From positions 1 through 64,000 of the forward strand of contig DATGID010000087.1 of the NCBI GenBank assembly GCA_035307385.1: a stretch of 64,000 nt of DNA, read 5' to 3'. Below, piece after piece: positions 1 through 7,335 of this stretch. Origin of the DNA: DATBHW01 sp035307385. Lineage in GTDB: Bacteria > Chloroflexota > Ktedonobacteria > Ktedonobacterales > DATBGS01. Every line of letters begins with the position of its first letter. Positions within the stretch are counted from its first letter, which is position 1. The notes under the pieces are model-generated. The model saw only the letters and a list, made by a program, of their open reading frames with translations. It was not told the DNA's origin and did no database searches. Made by a program: the position numbers and the translations under genes.

Positions 1-76
1 CCAGTTCCTCGCTCGCCGAGGCAAGCACGGCCTCTTCGGGGGTCTGCTCTTCGCTCTCCTCACCATCCCTGGTCAT
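1..76 (-). CDS. partial hypothetical protein (N-terminus only)
   Basis: The first 25 codons of a gene that runs off the left edge of the window. Reading starts at ATG 76-74 and stays open to base 1; the residues are very acidic (MTRDGEESEEQTPEEAV...). The start is supported by a strong Shine-Dalgarno (AAGGAGGTGG) ending about 5 bases upstream. Function cannot be told from this piece. The acidic, probably disordered N-terminus is the only property visible. Confidence 0.5.
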   Translation of the reverse strand, partial: MTRDGEESEEQTPEEAVLASASEEL

Positions 77-132
77 GGGCTCCACCTCCTTGGCAGCAGT
101 CTACCACTTCTGCCGCCTAAGTGGGGCTGTAG

Positions 133-420
133 TACTCAGAGTATCTTATCGAAAAACTTAACTTTGCACTATTCGAGGAACCTGATGACCTTAAACACAC
201 TGTATATGTTGTTGCACTTCGGAACCTTATCGTTCACAGCGGAGGTATAGTGAATCGTCTCTTCCTTGTGCGGTTCCAGGCAAGATCGATGAACCCGTGA
301 AAATAGAAGCGAAGAGCATTCTCCTTGAAGTAATATTTTTAATTGCTGCTGTAGCTAATATTGATGGCTGGGCAATTAGCAAGTTCGGCCTTCCACATCC
401 AGTTACAGGTGATAGCCTGA
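133..420 (+). pseudogene. decayed HEPN-like (RNase/toxin-type) gene fragment
   Basis: An open frame at 133-297 (in frame 1, preceded by TAG at 130 and ended by TGA 298-300) reads ...FEEPDDLKHTVYVVALRNLIVH, then SGGIVNRLF. The RNLIVH element fits the R-N-x(3)-H signature of HEPN ribonuclease/toxin-type domains, and the following G-I-V-N-R-x-F is usual for that family. A -1 shift at about 297 lets the reading continue (VKIEAKSILLEVIFLIAAVANIDGWAISKFG), which resembles the closing helix of the same domain, until about 420. No good start, no Shine-Dalgarno and a frame break: I read it as a remnant, not a working gene. The family call rests on the motif and hydrophobic pattern only. Confidence 0.4.
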
Positions 421-626
421 CTGCGGCTCTCCAGACATCTGGTCTGTACAGTCACCTCCGTGCTTCGAAAACGCCAAACAGTTCTGGAGTGCCACCGCAA
501 AGCAGCAGCACCTTGCAGGAAACCATCAAGGGGTCCAGTTCAATATCACCCTCACATAGCGAGTAGAACGGTTAGTTGGCACTCGTAGGATTCCGAACTT
601 ATCGGTCTGGGTGCCAGAGAGCAGCA

Positions 627-1010
627 TCAGCGGTGGTTATAGAATTCCACGCTCCAGCGCCATTCCTGATGGTCTGGCGCATTCCACCAGGCTTGCAAGA
701 TGCCGACCTCGCCGCCAGGGAAGATAACCGGAGTGCCGAAATCGGCTTCGGTGGGCCAGATGTCCTCGCGGGTGATGTAGGTCCCCTGGCGGCGCAGGCG
801 CGTCATGGGGGTGCTGTCGGTGCGCAGCAGGTCATTGCCACGCGCCAGCACGACGCCATCGTCGTCGCGCACCTCGATATTCAACTGCCCCGGCGCGGCA
901 TGCGCCAGCACCATTTCTGTAGGGTTCAGCCGCCCACGCGCAAACGAGACGCCGACTGCGCCAACATCGGCAATCCACAAGTCCCAAATCTGGCAAGCAC
1001 TCTGCGCCAT
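627..1010 (-). CDS. hypothetical protein, about 127 aa, beta-rich
   Basis: Unrecognised protein of about 127 residues beginning MAQSACQIWDLW. The ATG at 1010-1008 has an AGGTG about 7 bases upstream, and the longer upstream extension reads as low-quality sequence, so I prefer this start. The chain has alternating polar/hydrophobic stretches typical of a small beta fold, with conserved-looking pieces such as EVRDDDGVVLARGND, a tryptophan-rich end (ILQAWWNAPDHQEWRWSVEFYNHR), no signal peptide and no membrane segment. It lies alone between the HEPN-like remnant and the divergently transcribed GTPase. No function is proposed. Confidence 0.6.
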   Translation of the reverse strand: MAQSACQIWDLWIADVGAVGVSFARGRLNPTEMVLAHAAPGQLNIEVRDDDGVVLARGNDLLRTDSTPMTRLRRQGTYITREDIWPTEADFGTPVIFPGGEVGILQAWWNAPDHQEWRWSVEFYNHR

Positions 1011-1238
1011 CGTAGCACCTACTTTCCGATACGCCCTGGTTTCTTTATCTGATGGTGTTATGCGCATGGGCCGTGCCGATGAATGCGCGTTCAGCCGCAG
1101 CAGCAAATAATGCAGATGAGGGCATTTTGTGATGAATGACCATCCATTCATCAGTAAGGGCAGACTGAATGGTGCAAGTGGCGCGGAATGCAGGGAGCGG
1201 ACTGTAAGGATACGGCATAAGATTTGCACAAGCAACTC

Positions 1239-1267
1239 TTGTGAGAAGGGCGCTCCTGTGATATGCT
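1239..1267 (+). promoter_or_regulatory. candidate promoter of the GTPase gene
   Basis: TTGTGA (1239-1244), 17-base spacer, then TATGCT (1262-1267) preceded by TG one base upstream, i.e. an extended -10. It sits about 80 bases before the GTPase start on the same strand. Seen in sequence only; activity is inferred. Confidence 0.4.
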
Positions 1268-1347
1268 GAAATAACAGGCGAATGGTTATCTAAGCGTCTG
1301 GCGGTGTGGGTGGCAGTTCCCAACTGGGGAACGCAAAGGGAGGGTCG

Positions 1348-2499
1348 ATGAGTAGTATCCTGAACAAGTTGCTTTTTGGGGCAAAACAAGGCAGCGGACG
1401 CATTGGCGTGGGGACGCTTGCCAAATTGCCTGCAAATATCGGGCTGTTCCGCGATTTTCTGGGAGCGGTCAATTGGAAGACAGCCCAGGGTGAGATTCAA
1501 TGGGCGCTCACCGCTAAAATTGCCCTGGTGGGCTTGCCGAACACAGGCAAGTCAACGCTCTTCAATATGCTCAAGGGCCAGCGCCTTTCGCCGGTTTCGC
1601 CGGAGGCGGGCACGACCAAGATGCTGGTGCGCGGCGCGTTTGGCCCCTTCGCCTTGATCGATACCCCCGGACACCTGCCCGATATTATGCAGCGGGGCGT
1701 GCAAGAGGCTTCGGTCATTGTCATGCTGATCGATGGCACCAGGGGGTTTCGCAAAGAAGATGAGGCGCTGTACAAAGAGATCAAGCGCGCGAACAAGCCC
1801 ATCATTGTGGTGGTCAATAAGATCGACCTGATGCGCACCGACCCGGAGGAGATGTGCGTGGACCTGGCGGCCCGGCTGGAAATCACCGAGGCGCTGCCGA
1901 TTTCGGCCATGAAGGGCACGAACGTCTCCGAAGACCTGATTCCGGCGATGATCGACGCCAGCCCCGAAGCTGCTGTGGCGATTGGCCGCGAACTTCCGGC
2001 GTTTCGGCGGGCGGCGACGGGCAAAATTATCCGCAGTTCGACCTTGCTGAGTCTGGCAGCCGGACTGGAGCCGGTGCCACTGGTGGATATTCCTATCCTG
2101 CTGGGGACGCAGATTCGCATGGTGCTGCGCATTGCCGCTATCTATGGCGAGCCGCTGACGGCCAGCCGCGCGCGAGAAGTGGTGGCTACGATTACCGCCG
2201 GGCTGGTGCTGCGCTACGCGGCTGAAGAGGCCGCCAAGCTCGTTCCCTTTGGCGGCGACCTGGTTTCGGGGGCCATCGCGGCGGCGGGCACGTGGGCCTT
2301 GGGGCAGGTAACGCAGGAATATTTTGAGAGCGGCAAGCGGCTGACCGGCAACGAACTGCGCAATATGTTCAGGCGCTTCTATCGGATTTATCGGGAGGAA
2401 GACAAGCGCCAGGAACTGCTGCTGGAAGCCAATAAAGGGCGCGCCCTGCCCGCGCCTGGCAGCGCTTCCTCAACCACGCTGCCCAAATCCAAGGGTTGA
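1348..2499 (+). CDS. Era-like GTPase with DUF697-type C-terminal region
   Basis: TRAFAC-class GTPase of 383 aa. The G motifs are all visible: G1 GLPNTGKST (about 62-70), G3 DTPG (105-108), G4 NKID (157-160) and G5 SAM (186-188). After the G domain comes a helical, small-residue-rich segment (about 235-335, ...VPLVDIPILLGTQIRMVLRIAAIYG...) that looks like the DUF697/YcjF-type tail found on membrane-linked GTPases. Amphipathic glycine-rich helices suggest peripheral membrane contact. I start at ATG 1348, which has GGGAGGG just upstream, rather than the in-frame GTG at 1306. The gene stands alone and is convergent with the PRC-barrel gene. The cellular role is not clear from the sequence. Confidence 0.85.
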   Translation: MSSILNKLLFGAKQGSGRIGVGTLAKLPANIGLFRDFLGAVNWKTAQGEIQWALTAKIALVGLPNTGKSTLFNMLKGQRLSPVSPEAGTTKMLVRGAFGPFALIDTPGHLPDIMQRGVQEASVIVMLIDGTRGFRKEDEALYKEIKRANKPIIVVVNKIDLMRTDPEEMCVDLAARLEITEALPISAMKGTNVSEDLIPAMIDASPEAAVAIGRELPAFRRAATGKIIRSSTLLSLAAGLEPVPLVDIPILLGTQIRMVLRIAAIYGEPLTASRAREVVATITAGLVLRYAAEEAAKLVPFGGDLVSGAIAAAGTWALGQVTQEYFESGKRLTGNELRNMFRRFYRIYREEDKRQELLLEANKGRALPAPGSASSTTLPKSKG

Positions 2500-2542
2500 T
2501 GCCTGCTGCCTGGAGGCGCTGAACGCAAAACGTCGGCCCTGG

Positions 2543-3067
2543 CTACCACTCCTTGGGGACATCCACGCCTTCGTTCACTGCTACCGCTTTGCGCAGCGCT
2601 GCCTGGGGCACGATCAAGACATCTTTGCTGCCGCTGAACGTATCCCGGGCCGAAACGCGCACCCTCGTTTGCAGGTAGGCGTCCCAGAAGTGACGGGTCA
2701 TCTCGTAGTCTGTGATGTTCAGCGTTTGCGTGTCGATTTCGGCGTCGTGAATGCGCCCCAGCCGCGTGCCCTCCTCGGTCACGACCTCCATCTCAAGAAA
2801 GGTTTGCAGATCAATCAGCCGGTCAAGGTCCGGCTGCCTTTGGAGGCCCATCCCAATTGGCGCGCCCAGCACGACCGCGTGCTGCCCAACGCGCTTGACC
2901 GCTTCGCGCAGGATGATATGTTCGCCGCCTGGCGAGCCGCCGCTGCGCACGCGCAGCGCCGCGACAAAATGCGCCGTCGGGTCAAGCAAGGCGTCCTCTA
3001 CCTTGCCCATTTTGAGCGTCTCGGAAAGGCTGATGACGCGCAGACCACGAAGCTCAGTCACATGCAT
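2543..3067 (-). CDS. PRC-barrel domain protein (two barrels)
   Basis: A 174-aa protein with two PRC-barrel-like units: residues about 1-75 (ELRGLRVISLSETLKMGKVEDALLDP...) and about 85-165 (LIDLQTFLEMEVVTEEGTRLGRIHDAEID...). The G-x-V-x-D pattern of the barrel strands is clear in both. PRC barrels are adaptor folds seen in RimM, photosynthetic reaction centres and sporulation or stress proteins; the partner here is unknown. ATG 3067 has AAGGTGG 8 bases upstream and is preferred over the GTG at 3079. It follows nadE with a 19-base gap on the same strand, so the two are probably cotranscribed. Confidence 0.8.
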   Translation of the reverse strand: MHVTELRGLRVISLSETLKMGKVEDALLDPTAHFVAALRVRSGGSPGGEHIILREAVKRVGQHAVVLGAPIGMGLQRQPDLDRLIDLQTFLEMEVVTEEGTRLGRIHDAEIDTQTLNITDYEMTRHFWDAYLQTRVRVSARDTFSGSKDVLIVPQAALRKAVAVNEGVDVPKEW

Positions 3068-3086
3068 CGGTGTGCCCACCTTCTCA

Positions 3087-4940
3087 TTACTGGATTTTGG
3101 AGACCTGTTCGGATGCGGCGCGCGTGCCTGACCAGGGGCCGGGCTGCCCGCGATAGGTATTGGTCAGGGGCAGGCGTCGGTCGCGTCCAAAGGCGCGCTG
3201 TGTGATCTTGATGCCTGGCGGAGCCTGGCGGCGCTTGTATTCGCTCCTATCCACCAGGGTCATCACTTTTTGCACGATGGCGCTGTCGTAGCCCATCGCC
3301 ACCATTTCCTCGAAGGTGCGATCATCCTCGACATAGGCGCGCAAGAGCGGGTCGAGCACTGGATACGGCGGCAGGCTATCCACGTCGCGCTGGTCAGGGC
3401 GCAGTTCCGCCGATGGCTCTTTGTCGATGATGGCCTGCGGAATGACGCCGCCTGGCGAAAGTCGGTTGCGATAGCGTGCCAGATCATAGACCAGCGTCTT
3501 GAACACATCTTTGAGGACGGCGAAGCCTCCGGCCATATCGCCGTAGAGTGTGGCATAGCCGGTTGCCATCTCTGATTTGTTTCCTGCCGTCAGGACCAGC
3601 CAGCCGAACTTGTTGGAAAGCGCCATCCAGGTCGCGCCGCGCAGCCGCGCCTGAATGTTCTCTTCGGCCAGTCCGGGCGTGGTCCCGGCAAAGACAGGTG
3701 CCAGCGCCTCCAGCGCGGCGCTGAACATGGTATCAATCGAGATGGTGAGGAAGCGAATGCCCAGCCGCTCGGCCAGTTCGCGCGCGTCGCTCTTGCTGCC
3801 CTCCGACGAATAGCGCGCGGGCATCGAGACGCCAATCACATTTTCTGGCCCCAGCGCATCGACCGCAATGGCGGTCGTGAGTGCCGAATCGATGCCGCCC
3901 GAGATGCCAATGATCGCTTGCTGAAAGCCGTTCTTGTGGGTATAGTCGCGCGTGCCCAGCACCAGCGCTTCGTAAATCTCGGCGAGGCGCTCTGGCCTGG
4001 GTTCCACTCTGGCGAGGGTGTGCGGAGTGTAGTCGGAGCGCTCCAGGCTGGCCCGTGCCAGCATCCGGCGCGGGCGTCCGTTCTGGTTCGGGTGGTCGTT
4101 GGCCTGGTCGGTGACTGTGATGAAGGGCACCTGGTTGTCGGTGAATTCGCGCCGCTCTTTGCGACGGCGGGGGTCGTGCAGGCGCGTGCGGAAGACGGCT
4201 TCTACGTCCAGATCGGCCAGCAGCAAATCTTCGGCGCAGTGTTTGGCGCGCGCAATCAGATTGCCGCTCTGGTCGAAGATGACGCTGTTGCCATCGTGCA
4301 CCACTTCATCCTGCCCACCCACCATGTTGAGATAGGCGACGATCAGCCCGTTATCTGCGGCGCGCGTGGCGAGCATCTTTTCGCGGAAGTCGCCCTTGCC
4401 CGCGTAATAGGGCGAGGCGTTGATGTTCACCAGCACTTCAGCCCCGGCGTAGGCTTGCAGCGTGGCTGGGCCGGTGGGATACCAGATGTCTTCGCAAATA
4501 TTGACGCCCACCTGCACACCGTTGATCTCGAAGACCGGGCTGAGTGTGCCTGCCTGAAAATAGCGGTTTTCGTCGAAAACGCCGTAGTTGGGCAAATATT
4601 GCTTGTAATAGACTCCTGCCAGGCGGCCATTGTGGATGACGGCGGCGGCGTTATAAATATCGACCTGGCGGTCTACGAATCCGGCTACGATGGTCAGGCT
4701 GGGATAGTCGGCGGAGCGTTGCACCAATTCATCCAGCGCGCTCAGATTATCGGCCACAAAGCCGGGCTTCAGCAGCAAATCTTCCGGCGGGTAGCCGGTC
4801 AGCGCCAATTCGGGAAAGCAGACCAGATCGCTGCCCGCCTGAGCAGCCCGTTCCAAGCTATCCAGCATCAGGCGCAGATTGCCTTGCAGATCGCCAACCG
4901 TAGAATTGATCTGGGCCAGCGCGATACGCAGGTGACGCAT
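3087..4940 (-). CDS. nadE: glutamine-dependent NAD+ synthetase
   Basis: Final step of NAD synthesis: amidates deamido-NAD+ with ATP, using ammonia released from glutamine by its own nitrilase-type domain. The 617-residue length is normal for the two-domain form. The N-terminal glutaminase triad is visible as E44 (FPELALTGYPPED), K113 (YYKQYLPNYG) and C149 (NICEDIW). The C-terminal synthetase has the PP-loop SGGIDS at 347-352 and the downstream TAGNKSEMATGY and KEPSAELRPDQRD substrate segments. The start has GAGGAGG 7 bases upstream. It heads a two-gene unit with the PRC-barrel gene. NAD supply next to a large complex I operon is a sensible neighbourhood, but the two are separate transcription units. 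Confidence 0.97.
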   Translation of the reverse strand: MRHLRIALAQINSTVGDLQGNLRLMLDSLERAAQAGSDLVCFPELALTGYPPEDLLLKPGFVADNLSALDELVQRSADYPSLTIVAGFVDRQVDIYNAAAVIHNGRLAGVYYKQYLPNYGVFDENRYFQAGTLSPVFEINGVQVGVNICEDIWYPTGPATLQAYAGAEVLVNINASPYYAGKGDFREKMLATRAADNGLIVAYLNMVGGQDEVVHDGNSVIFDQSGNLIARAKHCAEDLLLADLDVEAVFRTRLHDPRRRKERREFTDNQVPFITVTDQANDHPNQNGRPRRMLARASLERSDYTPHTLARVEPRPERLAEIYEALVLGTRDYTHKNGFQQAIIGISGGIDSALTTAIAVDALGPENVIGVSMPARYSSEGSKSDARELAERLGIRFLTISIDTMFSAALEALAPVFAGTTPGLAEENIQARLRGATWMALSNKFGWLVLTAGNKSEMATGYATLYGDMAGGFAVLKDVFKTLVYDLARYRNRLSPGGVIPQAIIDKEPSAELRPDQRDVDSLPPYPVLDPLLRAYVEDDRTFEEMVAMGYDSAIVQKVMTLVDRSEYKRRQAPPGIKITQRAFGRDRRLPLTNTYRGQPGPWSGTRAASEQVSKIQ

Positions 4941-5050
4941 GGCACATCCTCCTCGCAGGCTCTCTATCTCTGCCGCCAGCGCGGCTTCTCTCTTTCTTGC
5001 TCCCTTCTCATTGTAGCATAGATGGGCAGTCTTGCGGTTGATGGACGCGC

Positions 5051-5079
5051 CGAGGGCTGGCCTATCAGGCCAGCCCTCG
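5051..5079 (-). terminator. hairpin, likely terminator of the coiled-coil gene
   Basis: Perfect 13-bp inverted repeat (CGAGGGCTGGCCT / AGGCCAGCCCTCG) with a 3-base loop, 41 bases after the stop of the 5121-5456 gene. No T-run follows on either strand, so termination may need a factor, or the hairpin may stabilise the 3' end. Confidence 0.55.
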
Positions 5080-5120
5080 GAATACCAAGCAATAGGCTGC
5101 TTTTGCCAGTGTGGAACTAG

Positions 5121-5456
5121 CTAGGCGGCTTCTTCGTCTTTGCCCTCGCTACGCGGGGATTCATCCACTGGATGGACCCCCAGCGCCTCTTCGATGCGCA
5201 CGCGCTGGGCGGCGCGGACGCGGCGCAGTTGTGTCCAGAGCGCGTCCAACTCCTCAGTGATTTCGCGTACGCGCTGCGAGGCTTCGCGGTTCCCCCAGGG
5301 GTGCCGGACGAGTTCTGACTGAAGCTTGTTGCGCTCTTCGGTCAGCCGGTTGATCTCGTTCATCAGGCTCTCCTGGCCGTCGCTGGTCTCCAGGGTGCGC
5401 GCGATGATGATCTCCTCCAGAGGGTTCAGTTCGGTCCGGTTGATTTGAGTGGTCAT
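5121..5456 (-). CDS. small charged coiled-coil protein, hypothetical
   Basis: A 111-residue hydrophilic protein with strong heptad character between about residues 25 and 95 (ESLMNEINRLTEERNKLQSELV..., VREITEELDALWTQLRRVRAAQRVRIEEAL), then an acidic tail. No membrane segment or catalytic motif. The ATG at 5456 has AAGGAGG at ideal spacing, so it is clearly a translated gene. It is monocistronic, between the sensor-like gene and nadE. Unrecognised; the coiled coil suggests self-association or an adaptor role, but no function is claimed. Confidence 0.75.
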   Translation of the reverse strand: MTTQINRTELNPLEEIIIARTLETSDGQESLMNEINRLTEERNKLQSELVRHPWGNREASQRVREITEELDALWTQLRRVRAAQRVRIEEALGVHPVDESPRSEGKDEEAA

Positions 5457-5728
5457 GGAGTGCCTCCTTTACCATCAGGCTATTCAGGGCTGTCGGTGGT
5501 TCACCTGCATTGGCGCTTGCCTTCGACAGCGGGATTAGAACAGATGCTTTAATGTCCGCCTGACGATACATCCTTCTATTAGACGTTTTTGCCTGGTAAA
5601 AGGTTAAACTTTTTTGTCCCAGTTTGCAGTCTGCGTTCTAACATTCCCGCAGTGAATTACGCCACAGGATACGCAAAGGCTTCACATAGCCCTTCACGCT
5701 TCCCTCTACACATACAATGCTTTGCGCC

Positions 5729-7117
5729 TCACGGATTAGTTTCTTTTTCTGCTGGAAAGGAACGGTCATCAGGGGGCAAATTTGCGGATGGCACAGCCAG
5801 ATGTACTTCAGCCGTGTGAGGTTTGGGTGAGCGCAGCCAGAGCGAGACATGCGCAGGTTGCATCGTTTCCTTCACCACCGCCAACACTTGCTCGCGTAGT
5901 TCCTCCAGGTCCACTGCGCCGCGCAGCATGGCGCTGAAGGCGGCCAGCATCTTTTCTGCGTCATATTTGCGGCGATAGAAACGCCGATCAATGATGGCCT
6001 GGATGCGGCTGCGCACTGGCTGAAAGAGCGCGGCAATTGCCAGGGTGGCAATGACCAGCGCCACCGGCTCATCGGCTGTGGTGCCGGTGATGGCGCTTGC
6101 CAGACTGACTAGCCCAATGATGAGGCCCGCGTAGAGCGCGCCCAGCAGGGCTGTCAGCGAGGCGTAGACCAGCGCCCTGTTGATGATCGTGTCGATGTCC
6201 CACAGGCGATAGCGCAGGATGGCAACTCCAATGCTGAGCGGGATGGGCAGAAAGAGCAAAGCGGTAAAGGAACCACTCAGCAGTTGATAGGGAGCATCAG
6301 GCGCGCCGAGTTCGGGAATGACCAGCGTAATGAGAAATGAAAGCGCCTCGATCAAGACACCTATTGCCACGCCAAATATCACCCATTTGGTTTGCTGGCG
6401 CTCCGCCGGGGTAAAGACCCGCCGATAGCGATAGACGAGGACGAACGCTGTGCTGCCCCAGGTTAGCAGAAAGATCGGTGGTGTCCCCGGCCAGGCGCCA
6501 ATTCCCAGGAATTCGCTAGGTATGTCGAATGCTAAGAACTGAACAATCCAGAGGAACGCGACCATCCAGGTCCAGCGCGGCGCAAATCGCCCGGTGGGGA
6601 AGGTCACGAGAAAGAACCCCAGAGCCGCCCACTGAAGCAGGGTCGGAAGCTGTGACAGCGCCAGGAGAAATAGGGAGGAGGGGTTTGTGTTGGGCGTCCA
6701 GTCAGCCGAAAGCGTATCGGAGATGCCAGCGGAGCCAAAGAACAGGAGCACAAAGGAGACAAACAGTCCCAACCATTCGTCAGACTTGCGCCAGAAGATC
6801 AGCAGTCCAACGAACCAGAAGACAAGCGACACGGCTACATCGACTGAGATGAAATACGCTGCGTAAGCATCCACCGAGATACCAAGATGCCCAAGCGCTG
6901 CCACGTTGGCAGGGGTTGGCTGCCAGGTAAGGCAGGTCGCCTGGTCAGAAGGAGGGCAGATGGTGCGCAGAGCCTGATAATAGGCTGGCACGCTGGCAAT
7001 GAAATTGGCAAGCAGCGCCAGCGCCAGCGTCACCCAGATTCCCCGCGCGATGGCTAACCAGCGCCCACGCAGGCGCGACTCGGCAGCGGTGGCTTGTAAA
7101 GCGACGGATTGGTTCAT
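5729..7117 (-). CDS. polytopic membrane protein resembling the sensor half of a histidine kinase
   Basis: A 462-aa protein with about ten hydrophobic segments (first at about 25-45, last at about 330-365) followed by a cytoplasmic piece with RRFYRRKYDAEKMLAAFSAMLRGAVDLEELREQVLAVVKETMQPAHVSLW. In Chloroflexota sensors this juxtamembrane element normally leads into GAF/HisKA-HATPase domains. Here the protein stops about 40 residues later, so there is no kinase or effector domain. It is either a truncated sensor, a partner protein, or a separate family using the same input module. ATG 7117 has AGAAGG upstream. See the tandem repeats and -10 at 7163-7194. Confidence 0.75.
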   Translation of the reverse strand: MNQSVALQATAAESRLRGRWLAIARGIWVTLALALLANFIASVPAYYQALRTICPPSDQATCLTWQPTPANVAALGHLGISVDAYAAYFISVDVAVSLVFWFVGLLIFWRKSDEWLGLFVSFVLLFFGSAGISDTLSADWTPNTNPSSLFLLALSQLPTLLQWAALGFFLVTFPTGRFAPRWTWMVAFLWIVQFLAFDIPSEFLGIGAWPGTPPIFLLTWGSTAFVLVYRYRRVFTPAERQQTKWVIFGVAIGVLIEALSFLITLVIPELGAPDAPYQLLSGSFTALLFLPIPLSIGVAILRYRLWDIDTIINRALVYASLTALLGALYAGLIIGLVSLASAITGTTADEPVALVIATLAIAALFQPVRSRIQAIIDRRFYRRKYDAEKMLAAFSAMLRGAVDLEELREQVLAVVKETMQPAHVSLWLRSPKPHTAEVHLAVPSANLPPDDRSFPAEKETNP

Positions 7118-7162
7118 CGCTCGCCTTCTTTCTGGATGCTCAAAAAGAGCCTTTTAGCCTTA

Positions 7163-7194
7163 AGTATACGTTGCGCCCGTTACCAAAGCGTTAC
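7163..7194 (-). promoter_or_regulatory. candidate activator-type promoter with 11-nt direct repeats
   Basis: On the minus strand a -10-like TATACT lies at 7168-7163, with no -35. Starting 9 bases upstream are two GTAACG direct repeats exactly 11 bases apart (7178-7183 and 7189-7194). This is the layout of PhoB/OmpR-family boxes that replace a -35. It is placed about 45 bases before the start of the sensor-like gene. The architecture is seen; the regulator is not known. Confidence 0.4.
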
Positions 7195-7250
7195 GAAACA
7201 CCTCTGTATGGCTGTTTGTCGCGCATCAAGTCATATGCTCGAAAAGAGAG

Positions 7251-7306
7251 AAAACGCTGGAGCGGTTTCCTCTCATTGTTGAGGAGGGAAACCGCTCCAG
7301 CGTTTT
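7251..7306 (-). terminator. bidirectional-type intrinsic terminator at the end of the nuo operon
   Basis: A 20-bp perfect stem (7251-7270 with 7287-7306) around a 16-base loop. On the plus strand it is followed by TTTTTG; on the minus strand by CTCTCTTTTC. It lies 30 bases after the nuoN stop, so it should end the complex I transcript and shield the downstream sensor-like gene. Confidence 0.85.
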
Positions 7307-7335
7307 TGTTGGGTTGGTGCTGTGAGCGTCCGGCG

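Noticed and set aside
576..1052. Plus-strand open frame of about 158 codons opposite the 627-1010 gene
   Set aside because: The minus-strand reading has a Shine-Dalgarno and a protein-like sequence; the plus reading is rich in Arg/Ala/His, as expected from a shadow frame.
3918..5021. 367-codon plus-strand frame antisense to nadE
   Set aside because: nadE is unmistakable with all catalytic residues; the antisense frame has no family-like sequence.
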